Positions 12,478 through 25,453 of a stretch of 64,000 bases of DNA are shown here, piece by piece. This DNA is from Poa pratensis (taxonomy: Eukaryota > Streptophyta > Magnoliopsida > Poales > Poaceae). The stretch covers positions 20,321,382 through 20,385,381 of the forward strand of contig CAMZMU010000055.1 of assembly GCA_947311845.1 (NCBI GenBank), written 5' to 3'. The position numbers and the translations under genes are program-made. The stretch's first letter is position 1; the number at the start of each line of letters is the position of its first letter. The notes beneath the pieces were generated by a model that had not been told where the DNA came from, did no database searches, and saw only the letters and a program-made list of their open reading frames with translations.

Positions 12478-13552
12478 GCCGGCGCGAGCCGAGTTTGATT
12501 TCTTCTTTCTTAACTTTAGGAGGAGTCCAACCAGAAGGTCCTGCAGCTGGAGAAGGACCTCGAGGTCGCCAAGAGTAAGTGTTTCGACTGGCTGCGGCCT
12601 TTTCATACGTAGCCGGATGGGGGAGCTGAATGCTTCTTTTCCTTGCAGAGAACGACGAGGCGCTGCGTGCCAAGCTGGCTAGCTACTAGTCCGGTGACTT
12701 GGCAAAGGAGGCGGAGCGGCTCATGAAGCACGATCAGGAGCTGCAGGCGGAGCTGGACAAGCTGGCCGAGGCCAAGGAGGCGGTGGAGAAGGCGGCAGTG
12801 GAGGCGCAGGAGAATTTTGAGAAGCTAGAGCAGGGTTACAACAAGCAGCGCCAGGACGACTAGGCGGAAATCAAGAAGCTGAAGGAGGAGGTCACCCTGC
12901 AGAAGGAGGAGGTTGTCCACCTGAAGACGGACGAGGGCTCGGCGCGCAAGGAGCTGAGCCGGGTCGACCTTTCTGTTCGCGGTTGATAACCCACAAGTAT
13001 AGGGGATCGCGTGTAACCTTTTTGATAAGTAAGAGTGTCGAACCCAACGAGGAGCTAAAGGTAGGATAAGTAATCTCTCAAGTTCTATCAACCACTGATA
13101 CAACTCTACGCACACTAAACATTTACTTTATCTAGCAAATAATACTAGAGTAATAGTACGGGTGTATGAGAGATAACTTTGCGAGATAATAAATACAATA
13201 AAGTAAATGTTAGTGCTGCAGCAATAAAATACACTAAGTAACCATAAACTAACAGTACCATGAGTGTGGAAAAGTGGTGGTAATTGTGATGGCTTTGTCC
13301 AAAATTAATTAGTGAAGATATCGGGTTCATTGTCTTCGATGCAGTTTTCTATGTGGGAGAGGCTAAATATACATGCACTCTACTATTTGGGATTACAAGT
13401 ACTATATGATTGTATTGTTAGAAAACATCCGTAAATACTAACAATGCATTAAGGTTTCCCCAACCATAGCCTTAAGTTCATGGTCCTCTTACTCCCATAT
13501 GTGCAACTAACCGGCTCAAGTCCTCAGGTTTCTGTCACTCCGGCAGGCCTAC

Positions 13553-16500
13553 TGTAACAGCCCAAAGTGGAGAACCTAAAACCTGTGTAATTTTTTCACT
13601 TTTGCATTCCTCATGCATCATGGCATTACTTGTTCAAGTGCTCAAGTTGAAACTAGGATTTGGAAAACAAAGTAAAACAACGGGAAACAAAAGCCATAAT
13701 TGATTTCAAACAACTTAAACTCAAATGAGTTGTTGGTGACAAAACCAACTCAACCAAACTTCCATATTTGTCAAGGAAGTTCCAAGAGTTCAAAATTGAT
13801 ATTTTGCACTTGCTTCAAAATTCGAAAGGAATGTCATTTTGGAAATTAGCAAAATTGCCATAAACAAACCCTATGAACAAATGTTGTCCAAACTATTTTA
13901 TTTTGCAACCCCAATTTTTGTGGTGCTTCTACATGCTGTTGGGACGCTACAAGTTTTTTCTCATATTTTTCTAAAAGGTTTCAGTGCCTCAATAAAATCA
14001 TTGAAATGCTGCTGGAATTAAGAAGAAACAGAAAAGGACCAATCTGTGATGGAAGAAATCTGCCAGGGGCTTTTTGTAAAATCTCCTTCTTATTCCCCTG
14101 TAGCGACCGGGAAGCTCGAGCTCCCGCCGCACCAGCTCGACGCCGCCCCCCCCTCTCTGCCTCCACCTGCAGGAGGACAAGCACCCCGAGGCCACGCTGC
14201 TCCCCAACCCTCACCTGCCTGCTCCTCTGCTCCCGTTCCCCATCTCTTTCCCCCACGAGCGCGACATAGCCGCCATGGCCGCCGTGCTCGTCGCCGCCGT
14301 TTGAAGCTTCCCCGAGCGAAACGATGAACACCATCCACTCCGTCGCGTCGCCTGCTCCTTCTCCGCCCGAGGAATCGAACTGGGACGCCGGGGATCGACG
14401 CTGCCATCCCCGTCTTCCCCGCGGCCGACCGAAGCTCCGACGCACGTTTTCGTCACCGTTGAGCCATCTCCGACCTCCCCCTTCACCGCTGCAAGCATCC
14501 ACGCCTGGAGGGTGAGCTCCCCGTGCCGTAGCACCCCTTCCCTTCCCCCCTCTCGCGGTAGTTCGCCGCTGTGTAGCCGTCGCACCGTAGTTCGCCGTAG
14601 CGCTCGCACGACCGGTCGTGGGAACGGCCTGGACCGGGCTGAGGACCATTTCCCTCGGGCCCATGACCGGCCTTAGAGCTGGCCCAAACCGGGCTGATGG
14701 CCGGAAGGCTCTGGTACATGGCCGTCCTGCTAACCGGCCCAAACTGGGCTGAAGGCCGGTTTGTCTGTTTTTCCTCGCTGCTCATTTTCCATTTTCTCCC
14801 TTCTCGCGCATGCCTCCCGCTACTCCCTCGCGCCATTAGGGACATCGTACTCCGACGCTTCTTCCTGTTCCACCTCCCTCTCTTGAGTTGGGAATAAATG
14901 TTTTGCTGTTGAAATTAATTTAATTAAAAGCACATCTTTAAAAAGAGGGAATTTATAAATGTAATAACTTTTTAACGGGACATCTTCGATATACCAAAAT
15001 GTCCGGAAAATTGTGAACTAACCTTTACAATAAATATCATGCATATTTGAGCACCATTAAAGGACTGCACTTGTTACAAGTTAGTAAAATCATTAAGTTA
15101 AATATGGGGTGTCTTCCTATCTGGTTGAAGTAATTATTCTCGCACCCCATTTAAAATTGCTAGATAGCTTATAATAAGTTCAGTACTTTAAAACATCATG
15201 CCATCATGTGTTTGCGCATTGCATTTGTTAAAGCATGTGTGGTGATTGATTGCTCTTCCGTTGTTATGCTTCGATAGATCAAGCAGCCGGGGTTACACCG
15301 CAATACCCTGATGATACGTACTACCAGCACGTTGAGCAAGGCAAGCGTAATCCCCCCCTCTGAGCATATCTTATCCTATGTTTCCGCAAATATTTTCTCC
15401 ACTATAATATTGCATGCGGTTCCAAATGTCAATTTGCTTGGATTAGAGTATCCTATAGTTGCACTAAGTTCCGATGCCATTTCCTGTTTCCCCTCCTATT
15501 ATCCATAGGGTTGTATTGTTGGCCTGAAATACTTAACTATGCTATGGTGATGCTTAGCCATGCTTAGTTAAATGCTTAATCTTCCGATGGATATCTCATG
15601 TTGGAAACAGTTGATGAAAGGTCCAGAAGATGGTGGAAAATTTGTGGTGACAGGTAATAAAATGCTTAAAGGTGGGGATGAGAGGCCACTATGGTATGGT
15701 GGTGTTTTGTCTCACTCTCGCCGCCTAGGTGCGAGTTCTTTACCTCTTGAACCAAGAATGAGCGCGCTTCCATTCGGTGGGGTATATGGAGCCCTCGTCG
15801 ACCGACTAACTTGTGCGGGGCTAGCCAGGGTGCTCTAGTTTGAGCTTCCATTTGCGCGTGCGTTGAGATGGTGGCCAAGACAGAAATGAGGATGGTGGTG
15901 TTAGGAAAATGAGTGGCCACGGGGCAGGGTGTTGGAGGCACTGAACCTGTCCCATCCTCACTGATGATCCTGGGTTAGTCTCAAGCAAGGTAAAGGTTGT
16001 AACCGTTCCCACTCAGCCGGCTTTCCCCTGAAGAGAGCTAAGCGTAGGCAATGAGCCAGGCGGTACCGATGGTAAACACAGTGCACCCCTGCAGGGTTAA
16101 ATCTTTTCGAAAAGCCGTGTCCACGGTTACGGACAACTTGGGAAAGGACAATAAGATCATAGAATAACTTGAACGGAATGATTAAAACCTTTGGTACTAA
16201 AGGTACCACTCAAGAATGCAAGGTTGACTTCCTCGAGGGTGATTCGGGGAGGTGCCTTTGTAGAACAGGTACAGTGTTTGATGGTGGTTGATGTTGAGAA
16301 AGGTGATCAAAGAAAATAGTTACTTCTTACCCTTCTTAAAAATATTCTGATTAGTCGATGCCATGGAGTTATGCTTTCATAAATAAAATCAGCTTTATGC
16401 AAAACAGGCATAAAACCTTGAAAGCCTCATCGAGCTAAAGCTCTATATTTAATCTTGCGAGTTCGTCGAACTCAACGTCGTTTGTTTTGTTTCAGAGGAG

Positions 16501-16983
16501 GACTTCACCGACCTCGAAGGTGGGTTATTTGTGGATGTCGACGAGTAGTCTGGGATTCCCAGGTGGCAGCTTGGGACATCCCAGAACAGCTGGCGTTGAA
16601 TGTTTATCAGTAGGCCTCTTAGGCCATAATTTGGATCTTGTTGTTTAGAACAACTTAATTTGCTTCTGCATGTTGTACTGTTGGGTCTGTGACCTCTGGT
16701 TGTATTTTGCTATCTTTCTCTATTATAAGAGTTGAACTATAATGTTTTTTGTCATAGAGTCTGTGATGTGCCAGTTGTTCCACAAGTCTTGATCTCTCTT
16801 TTATGCATTGATAGTTCTGCCTGTGTTAAGGCATCAATCGGGGTGTTGCGTTGCCGATGATCAATTCCGAGCAACGCCTGCCAAAGGTTTTGGCTGGGGA
16901 TTGGTAAACACGTAACCTCCGGTTGTATCGCTTAACCGGCGACACACAGCATCACTGTATAGCAGTTAGGTCGGGGCACCACA
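13553..16983 (+). repeat. 5' LTR of the Tekay-like element
   Basis: 3431 bp, TG...CA. AT-rich ends surround a GC-rich island at about 14090-14720 that produces many spurious ORFs on both strands. The block around 14020-14090 (AAACAGAAAAGGACCAA and GGGGCTTTTTGTAAAA) has a diverged counterpart in the LTR of the 45152-49595 element. Confidence 0.9.
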
Positions 16984-16986
16984 AGT

Positions 16987-16998
16987 TGGTATCGGAGC
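16987..16998 (+). other. Primer binding site, initiator-Met tRNA type
   Basis: TGGTATCGGAGC lies three bases after the LTR end. It differs by one base from the usual TGGTATCAGAGC. Confidence 0.8.
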
Positions 16999-17594
16999 AG
17001 TACTGCCTGTAGGAAACCCTTCTACTGGTCGACGTTGGGTCTAGTGTTTGTGAAAATATTTTAACTTAAAAATGAGTTGTGAAAACCATCTTAGGATTCT
17101 TTTTACTCCTTATCTGGTTACCCTCTAATCTCGGAGCAATCTTACCTCGATTTGAGTTTGAAGTTTTACTCCTCGTGATCCTAAGTTTTGAAGTAAAAGA
17201 TGAGAAACGAGGCTGGGTTCTACCTTTAGTGTTATGTGTCCGGTTGCTCCCGCTGCGTTGCAACCCAAATCAACTCAGATGTTTGAACACTGTTACCCAA
17301 TGAAGGAATAAGTGATCATCCTCAGTATTGTTGGGTTTTAACCCAAGGACTTTAACAGAAGGTCCCGAATTGTGCCAACTAGAGTGTGTTGAATCACATG
17401 GTTTCTTAACTATTTGAATCCCACGCTAGTAGTACATGATGCTGATCTTTGACCCAAGTTCTATCTTGTTGATCCCTTGTTAGTTGTGACACAATGTATT
17501 ATCGTCACTAGTCTGTGTACTTGAGTAGACGCTAATGCTATTGTTTCAACCATTCGGAGGAAGATACTAACTGTGTCATTGTAAATTCTCCAGA

Positions 17595-18640
17595 ATGGCT
17601 CGAGGAGGCCGTGGTAACCACAATGATGAGGAACCACCGCCACCACCCTCGATGGCTCAAGTCTTGATGGCCATTGAGGAGAACCGCGGGCGCAATGAGC
17701 GTTTGCTCAGCAGTTGGTGCAGCAGAATGCACAGAGGAATGGCTGCAACACTCTCACTGAGTTCCTGCGCTTGCAGCCACCCCCTTTTGCTGATGCTAAG
17801 GAGCCACTGGAAGCTGATGATTGGCTTCACGCCTTGGAGCGCAAGTTCTCCGCGCTGCATGTCCTAGTGGCCGAGCAAGTCAACTTCGCCACCTACCTTC
17901 TGGGTGCGGCTGGCTGTTGGTGGGAAAGCCATGTGGCATTGTTTCCGGCAACCATGTCTTCACTTGGGCGGATTTCCGCACTGCCTTCCGTGCGGCTTAC
18001 ATCCCTCAGCCGATCATGGATTTGAAGAGGAGGGAGTTCCTGGATTTGCTACAGGGCGTATGGACCTCCGCACTTATGGTTGTGAATTCAACCATCTCTC
18101 TCGTTACGCCCCAAGGGACGTGACCACTGATGCCGACAAGCAAGAGCTGTTCCACAAGGGTCTTGCTCCGCAGCTTCGCTATGAGTTATTGCCCTTCAGG
18201 TTCCAGACCTACCAGGAGCTGTTCAACCAGGCTCTTACTCTTGAGCAGGGAAGAAAGGAACTTGAGGCTTCCAAGAGGCCAGCACACGGGGACCACTAGA
18301 GTTCCTCGGGTTCTGAGAGCAAGAAGTGCAGGGTGTTTGTTCCCTACAGCGCTGTGCCGCGTGCTCCATTTATGCCGAGGGCCACGGGATACAGGCCACC
18401 ACCTCCGCGCCCCACTACTTCGACATTTGGGTCAAGCGGAAGTGGGTATCGTCCTCTGCTACCTGCTCCACCTGGACTCACTTGCTACACCTGTGGCCAG
18501 GCTGGACAATACTCCAGGGAGTGCCCCCAGAAGGCACCAATCTCGGGACACCTGCACGAGCCCCGCTCCACCAGCTGGCAAGGCTGGACCTATAGTGCGT
18601 GGTCGCCTGAACCACGTCTCTGCTGAGCAAGCTGAAGAGG
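17595..18640 (+). pseudogene. gag of the Tekay-like element
   Basis: Starts at ATG 17595 (MARGGRGNHNDEEPPPPPS). The capsid-like part is spread over three frames: PFADAKEPLEADDWLHALER, then FTWADFRTAFRAAYIPQPI, then CEFNHLSRYAPRDVTTDADK. A zinc knuckle CYTCGQAGQYSRECP lies near 18480-18528. At least three frame changes and a stop separate these blocks. The normal role is the structural Gag that packages element RNA. Not functional here. Confidence 0.8.
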
Positions 18641-21600
18641 ACCCCGGCGTCCTTATGGGTGAGCTACGAATCAACAACAATCTTGCTACAGTTTTGTTTG
18701 ATTCTGGAGCATCGCATTCATTCATATCCATAGCTTTTGCAAAAGACCACAAATACCGTTTGAGAAAATGAGACGTCCCTTGGTGATCTCCACTCCTGGC
18801 TCCAAATGGCAAACCGATGGGGTTACTCCTGAAGTCCAGATTACTATCGGTTACTCGTCTTTCCTTTTTCTTGGTAGCCCTGAGTCAAGTGGCATTGATG
18901 TCATACTGGGCATGGACTGGTTAGTAAAATACCGGGCTAATCTCGATTGTGCGCCAAGACCGTTACCGTGACCACTTCTGCCGGTGACATTGTAGAGTAT
19001 TGGTCTGCACTCTCAAGGCCTCCATCTTCAGTCATACCCAACTCCCCGAGATCCTCCTTTGCTTTATGGAAGGCGAATCCCCTCCTGAAATCCAGGACAT
19101 ACACTGGTGTGTGACTTCCCGGATGTGTTCCCGGAAGAATTGCCTGGCATGCCTCCTGACCGAAGTGTGGAGTTTGTCATAGATCTACTTCCCGGTACTG
19201 CTCCGATTTCCAAGAAGCCCTACCGTATGCCGGTGGAGGAGTTGGCTCTGTTGAAAGAGCAAATTGATCAGCTGTTAGCGAAATTTCATTCAGCCTAGCA
19301 GTTCACCTTGGGGTTGTCCGGTACTCTTTGTCAAGAAGAGGGATTCTACCGTGCCTCGTCTAGTCTCTGACTATAGACCGTTGAATGCGGTGACAATCAA
19401 GAACAAGTATCCTATTCCCCATCAATGATCTGTTGGATCAGTTAGCTGGTGCAACGGTATTCTCCAAGATGGATCTGAGGTCAGGCTACCATCAGATAAA
19501 ATCAGAAAGGAGGATATCCCAAAGACGGCATTTGTTACTCGCTATGGCTCATATGAGTATACCGTCATGTCCTTTGGTCTCACCAATGCTCCAGCTACTT
19601 TCATGAGGCTCATGAACTCCATCTTCATGGATTATCTCGACAAGTTTGTCGTCATTTACATTGATGACATCCTCGTTTATTCCAAAACCGATGAAGAGCA
19701 TGCCGAACATCTTCGGTTGGTTCTGACACGACTTCGAGAACACCGCCTCTATGCCAAGTTCTCCAAGTGTGAGTTCTGGTTGGATAATCTTGTCTTCCTT
19801 GGTCATGTGATATCCGCTAATGGTGTGGCTGTCATTCCCGACAAGATTCAGTCCATTTTGGATTGGAAAACTCCAATGTCAGTCAAGGACATCCGTAGCT
19901 TTCTCGGATTGGCAGGTTATACCGCCGATTCATCGAAGGTTTCTCCAAGATAGCCAAGGCTCTGACTGACCTTCTCAAGAAGGATAAAAAGTTCGTATGG
20001 ACGGCCGAAGCTGAAGAGAGCTTCAAAACACTGAAAGCCAAACTCACGTCCGCTCCTGTGCTTGTCCTGCCGGACACAAGCAAGGATTTCGTCGTCTTCT
20101 GTGACGCCTCTCTGCAAGGCTTGGGTTGTGTACTAATGCAAGATGGCCATGTGGTGGCATATGCTTCTCGCCAATTGAAGCCGCATGAGCACAACTACCC
20201 TACTCATGATCTAGAACTTGCCGCGTGGTCTATGCTTTGAAGCAATGGAGACCATACCTGTTTGGTAACCGTTGCGAGATTTTCTCGGATCACAAGAGTC
20301 TGAAGTACCTCTTCACCCAGCCGATTTAAATCTCAGGCAAAGGCGTTGGTTGGAGTTAATCAAGGACTATGATGTGAGTCTGAACTATCAACCCGGCAAA
20401 GCAAACGTCGTGGCTGACGCGCTGAGTCGGAAGTCTTATTGCAACAACCTGATGGTTGAGAAGGCCAACCTGCTCTTCATGAAGAGCTCGCCTGTTTGAA
20501 CATGGAAATTGTTCCCTCTGGCTACCTTGCAAATCTGGAGATCAAATCTACTCTTGTAGACCAGATTAAGGATGCTCAGAAGCTGGATGAGGGTATCCTG
20601 AATATCAAGAAGAACATTGCTAGTGGCAAGGCCAAATGTTTCTCTGAAGATGAATCCGGAGTTGTTTATTTTGGTGACCGTCTAGTAGTGCCAAAGAACC
20701 GGAATTTGAGGGAGCTCATCCTACAAGAAGCTCATGAATCACCTCTCTCTATTCATCCCGGTAGTACCAAAATGTATCAAGACCTTCGACCACAATTCTG
20801 GTGGACTCGGATGAAACGGGAAATCGCCAAGTATGTTGCTGAATGCGACACCTGTCGACGGGTAAAGGCTGAACATCAAAGGCCTGCCGGCACTCTTCGC
20901 CCTATTGCAGTCCCGAGTGGAAATGGGATGAAATTGGTATGGACTTCATCACCGGGTTTCCCAGATCTCAAAAGGGCAACAATGCAATCTGGGTAATCAT
21001 TGATCGACTGTCCAAGGTTGCTCACTTCCTACCAGTCCGTGATGATATACGGGCGAGTCAACTTGCTGATTATATATGGCTCGTATTGTTCCATTGCATG
21101 GGGTCCCTCTGAGGATCATATCGGACCGTGGAAGTATCTTTGTCTCCAAGTTCTGGCAGAGTTTCCAAACTGCTATGGGGCCCGTCTCAACTTCAGTACC
21201 GCCTACCATCCCAAACTGATGGTCAGACCGAAAGAGTGAACCAAGTGTTGGAAGACATGCTTAGGGCATGTGTAATCTCTTTTGGCAAGGGTTGGGAAAA
21301 GTATCTCCCTTTCGCGGAGTTCTCCTACAACAATAGCTATCAAGCTAGTCTGGGCATGGCTCCATTCGAGGTTCTATATGGAAGAAAATGCCGCACTCCT
21401 AAATTGGTCCGAGACCGGAGAGAGAGCACTCTTTGGTCCAGATGTGATCAATGAAGCTGAGGAGAAGGTTAGAATCATAAGAAGAATCTGAAGATTGCTC
21501 AGTCTAGGCAGAAGAGCTACTATGATAAGCACCATCAGGAAATTCACTATGAAATTGGTGATAAAGCTTATCTCCGCGTCTCTCCCCTTCGTGGCGTTCG

Positions 21601-21979
21601 CCGCTTCGGTATCAAAGGGAAATTGGCCCCTCGCTACGTTGGCCCTTTCACCGTTCTGGCCAAGCGAGGAGATCTTTCTTATAAGTTGGAGTTACCGGTC
21701 ATCTTCCCAAATGTACATGATGTGTTTCATGTCTCCCAACTTCGCCGGTGTTTTAAAGATCCTATCCATGGAGTCAATCATGAGGAGCTAGATCTCCAGG
21801 AAGATCTCACTTATCGCGAGCATCCTATCCGTGTCCTGGATGAAGCCGAAAGGAAGACCCGTAACAAGACTACCAAGTTCCTCAAAGTTCAGTGCTCTCA
21901 CCATTCCGAGGAAGAAGCTACTTGGGAAAGAGAGTCTAGTCTTCGTGAGGAGTATCCCGAATTCTTTCCGCAATCTTAG
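18641..21979 (+). pseudogene. pol (protease, RT, RNase H, integrase) of the Tekay-like element
   Basis: Order along the plus strand: protease FDSGASHSFIS near 18698-18730; RT from [16 protein letters not shown] (19110) through [16 protein letters not shown] to the catalytic YIDD in [13 protein letters not shown] (about 19650-19688); RNase [19 protein letters not shown] (about 20094); integrase zinc region HESPLSIHPGSTK and ECDTCRRVK (20740-20870), then SQTDGQTERVNQ (about 21208) and a C-terminal tail ending at 21979. Frameshifts and stops occur between nearly all domains. Similar text was present in complete form in active chromoviruses. This copy is dead. Confidence 0.85.
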
Positions 21980-21999
21980 AATCTCGGGACGAGATTCCT

Positions 22000-22014
22000 G
22001 TAAGGGGGTAGAAT
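22000..22014 (+). other. Polypurine tract of the Tekay-like element
   Basis: GTAAGGGGGTAGAAT lies immediately before the 3' LTR start TGTAACAGCC at 22015. Confidence 0.8.
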
Positions 22015-25000
22015 TGTAACAGCCCAAAGTGGAGAACCTAAAAACCTGTGTAATTTTTTCACTTTTCCATTCCCCATGCATCATGGCATTACTTGTTCAA
22101 GTGCTCAAGTTGAAACAAGGATTTGGAAAACAAAGTAAAACAACGGAAACAAAAGCCATAATTGATTTCAAACAACTTAAACTCAAATGAGTTGTTGGTG
22201 ACAAAACCAACTCAACCAAACTTCCATATTTGTCAAGGAAGTTCCAAGAGTTCAAAATTGATATTTTGCACTTGCTTCAAAATTCTAAAGGAATATCATT
22301 ATGGAAATTAGCAAAATTGCCATAAACAAACCCTATGAACAAATGTTGTCCAAACAATTTTATTTTGCAACCCCAATTTTTGTGGTGCTTCTACATGCTG
22401 TTGGGAGGCTACACGATTTTTCTCATATTTTTCTAAAAGGTTTCAGTGCCTCAATAAAATCATTGAAATGCTGCTGGAATTAAGAAGAAACAGAAAAGGA
22501 CCAATCTGTGATGGAAGAAATCTGCCAGGGGGCTTTTTGTAAAATCTCCTTCTTCCTCCCCTGTAGCGACCGGGAAGCACGAGCTCCCGCCGCACCAGCT
22601 CGACGCCGGGCCCCCCCCCTCTCTGCCTCCACCTGCAGGTTGACAAGCACCCCGAGGCCACGCTGCTCCCCAACCCTCACCTCCCTCCTCCTCTGCTCCC
22701 GTTCCCCAACTCTTTCCCCACGAGCGCGACATAGCCGCCATGGCCGCCATGCTCGTCGCCGCCGTTTGAAGCTTCCCCGAGCGAATCGACGAGCACCATC
22801 CACTCCGCCGCGTCGCCTGCTCCTTCTCCGCCCGAGGAATCGAACTGGGACGTCGGGGATCGACGCCGCCATCCCCGTCTTCCCCGCGGCCGACCGAAGC
22901 TCCGCCGCACGTTTTCATCGCCGTCGAGCCATCTCCAACCTCCCCCTTCACCGCTGCAAGCATCCACGCCTGGAGGGTGAGCTCCCCGTGCCGTAGCACC
23001 CCTTCCCTTCTCCCCTCTCGCGCTAGTTCGCCGCTGTGTAGCTGTCGCACCGTCGTTCGCCGTAGCGCTCGCACGACCGGTCGTGGGAACGGCCTGGACC
23101 GGGCTGACGACCGTTTCCCTCGGGCCCATGACTGGCCTTGGAGCCGGCCCAAACCGGGCTGATGGCCAGAAGGCTCTGGTACATGGCCGGTCTACTAACC
23201 GGCCCAACCGGGCTGAAGGCCGTTTTGTCTATTTTTCCTCGCTGCTCATTTTCCATTTTCTCCCTTCTCGCGCATGCCTCCCGCTACTCCCTCGCGCCAT
23301 TAGGGACATCGTACTCCGACGATTCTTCCTGTTCCACCTCCCTCTCTCGAGTTGGGAATAAATGTTTTGCTGTTGAAATTAATTTAATTAAAAGCATATG
23401 TTTAAAAAGAGGGAATTTATAAATGTAATAACTTTTTATCGGGACATCATAAAAATGTGTTCGATATACCAAAATGTCCGGAAAATTGTGAACTAACCTT
23501 TAAAATAAATATCATGCATATTTAAGCACCATTAAAGGACTGCACTTGTTACAAGTTAGTAAAATCATTAAGTTAAATATGGGGTGTCTTCCTATCTGGT
23601 TGAAGTAATTATTCTCGCACCCCATTTAAAATTGCTAGATAGCTTATAATAAGTTCAGTACTTTAAAACGTCATGCCATCATGTGTTTGCGCATTGCATT
23701 TGTTAAAGCATGTGTGGTGATTGATTGCTCTTCCGTTGTTATGCTTCGATAGATCAAGCAGCCGGGGTTACACCGCAATACCCCGACGATACGTACTACC
23801 AGCACGTTGAGCAAGGCAAGCGTAATCCCCCTCTGAGCATGTCTTATCCTATGTTTCCGCAAATATTTTCCCCACTATAATATTGCATGCGGTTCTAAAT
23901 GTCAATTTGCTTGGATTAGAGTATCCTATAGTTGCATTAAGTTCCGATGCCATTACCTGTTTCCCCTCCTAATATCCATAGGGTTGTATTGTTGGCCTGA
24001 AATACTTAACTATGCTATGTTGATGCTTAGCCATGCTTAGTTAAATGCTTAATCTTCCGATGGATATCTCATGTTGGAAACAGTTGATGAAAGGTCCGGA
24101 AGATGGTGGAGAATTTTTGGTGACAGGTAATAAAATGCTTAAAGGTGGGGATGAGAGGCCACTATGGTATGGTGGTGTTTTGTCTCACTCTCGCCGCCTA
24201 GGTGCGAGTTCTTTACCTCTTGAACCAAGAATGAGCGCGCTTCCATTCGGTGGGGTATATGGAGCCCTCGTCGACCGACTAACTTGTGCGGGGCTAGCCA
24301 GGGTGCTCTAGTTTGAGCTTCCATTTGCGCGTGCGTTGAGATGGTGGCCAAGACAGAAATGAGGATGGTGGTGTTAGGAAAATGAGTGGCCACGGGGCAG
24401 GGTGTTGGAGGCACTGAACCTGTCCCGTCCTCACTGATGATCCTGGGTTAGTCTCAAGCAAGGTAAAGATTGTAACCGTTCCCACTCAGCCGGCTTTCCC
24501 CTGAAGAGAGCTAAGCGTAGGCAATGAGCCGGGCGGTACCGAAGGTAAACACAGTGCACCCCTGCAGAGTTAAATCTTTTCGAAAAGCCATGTCCACGGT
24601 TACGGACAACTTGGGAAAGGACGATAAGATCATAGAATAACTTGAACAGAATGATTAAAACCTGGGTACTAAAGGTACCACTCAAGAATGCAAGGTTGAC
24701 TTCCTCGAGGGTGATTCGTGGAGGTGCCTTTTTAGAACAGGTACAGTGTTTGATGGTGGTTGATGTTGAGAAAGGTGATCAAAGAAAAGAGTTACTTCTT
24801 ACCTTCTTAAAAATATTCTGATTAGTCGATGCCATGGAGTTATGCTTTCATAAATAAAATCAGCTTTATGCAAAACAGGCATAAAACCTTGAAAGCCTCA
24901 TCGAGCTAAAGATCTATATTTAATCTTGCGAGTTCATCGAACTCAACGTCGTTTGTTTTGTTTCAGAGGAGGACTTCACTGACCTCGAAGGTGGGTTCTT

Positions 25001-25453
25001 TGTGGACGTCGACGAGTAGTCTGGGGTTCCCAGGTGGCAGCTTGGGACATCCCGGAACAGCTGGCGTGAATGTTTATCTGTTGGTCTCTTAGGCCATAAT
25101 TTGGATCTTGTTGTTTAGAACAACTTAATTTGCTTCCGCATGTTGAACTGTTGGGTCTGTGACCTCTGGTTGTATTTTGCTATCTTTCTCTATTATAAGA
25201 GTTGAACTATAATGTTTTGTGTCGTAGAGTCTGTGATGTGCCAGTTGTTCCACAAGTCTTGATCTCTCTTTTATGCATTGATAGTTCTGCCTGTGTTAAG
25301 GCATCAATCGGGGTGTTGCGTTGCCGATGATCAATTCCGAGCAACGCCTGCCAAAGGTTTTGGCCGGGGATTGGTAAACCCGTAACCTCCGGTTGTATCG
25401 CTTAACCGGTGACACACAGCATCACTGTATAGCAGTCAGGTCGGGGCGCCACA
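22015..25453 (+). repeat. 3' LTR of the Tekay-like element
   Basis: 3439 bp direct repeat of 13553-16983 with scattered substitutions and small indels. TSD CCTAC follows. Confidence 0.9.

Larger units (their letters stand above)
13553..25453 (+). mobile_element. Tekay-like chromovirus (Ty3/gypsy) LTR retrotransposon
   Basis: This 11901-bp element has TSD CCTAC (13548-13552, 25454-25458). LTRs of about 3.43 kb start TGTAACAGCCCAAAG and end GGGGCACCACA or GGGGCGCCACA. A PBS of initiator-Met type lies at 16987-16998 and a PPT (TAAGGGGGTAGAAT) before the 3' LTR. Degenerate gag-pol spans 17595-21979. The C-terminal SHHSEEEATWERES block resembles the chromodomain-like tail of Tekay chromoviruses. 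Multiple frameshifts and stops mean it no longer encodes an intact polyprotein. Lineage is by motif resemblance. Confidence 0.88.

Noticed and set aside
13981..14742. Minus-strand 253-codon ORF and neighbours in the Tekay-like LTR (also 22460-23207)
   Set aside because: Lies within LTRs, GC-rich, low-complexity composition, and frames differ between the two LTR copies.
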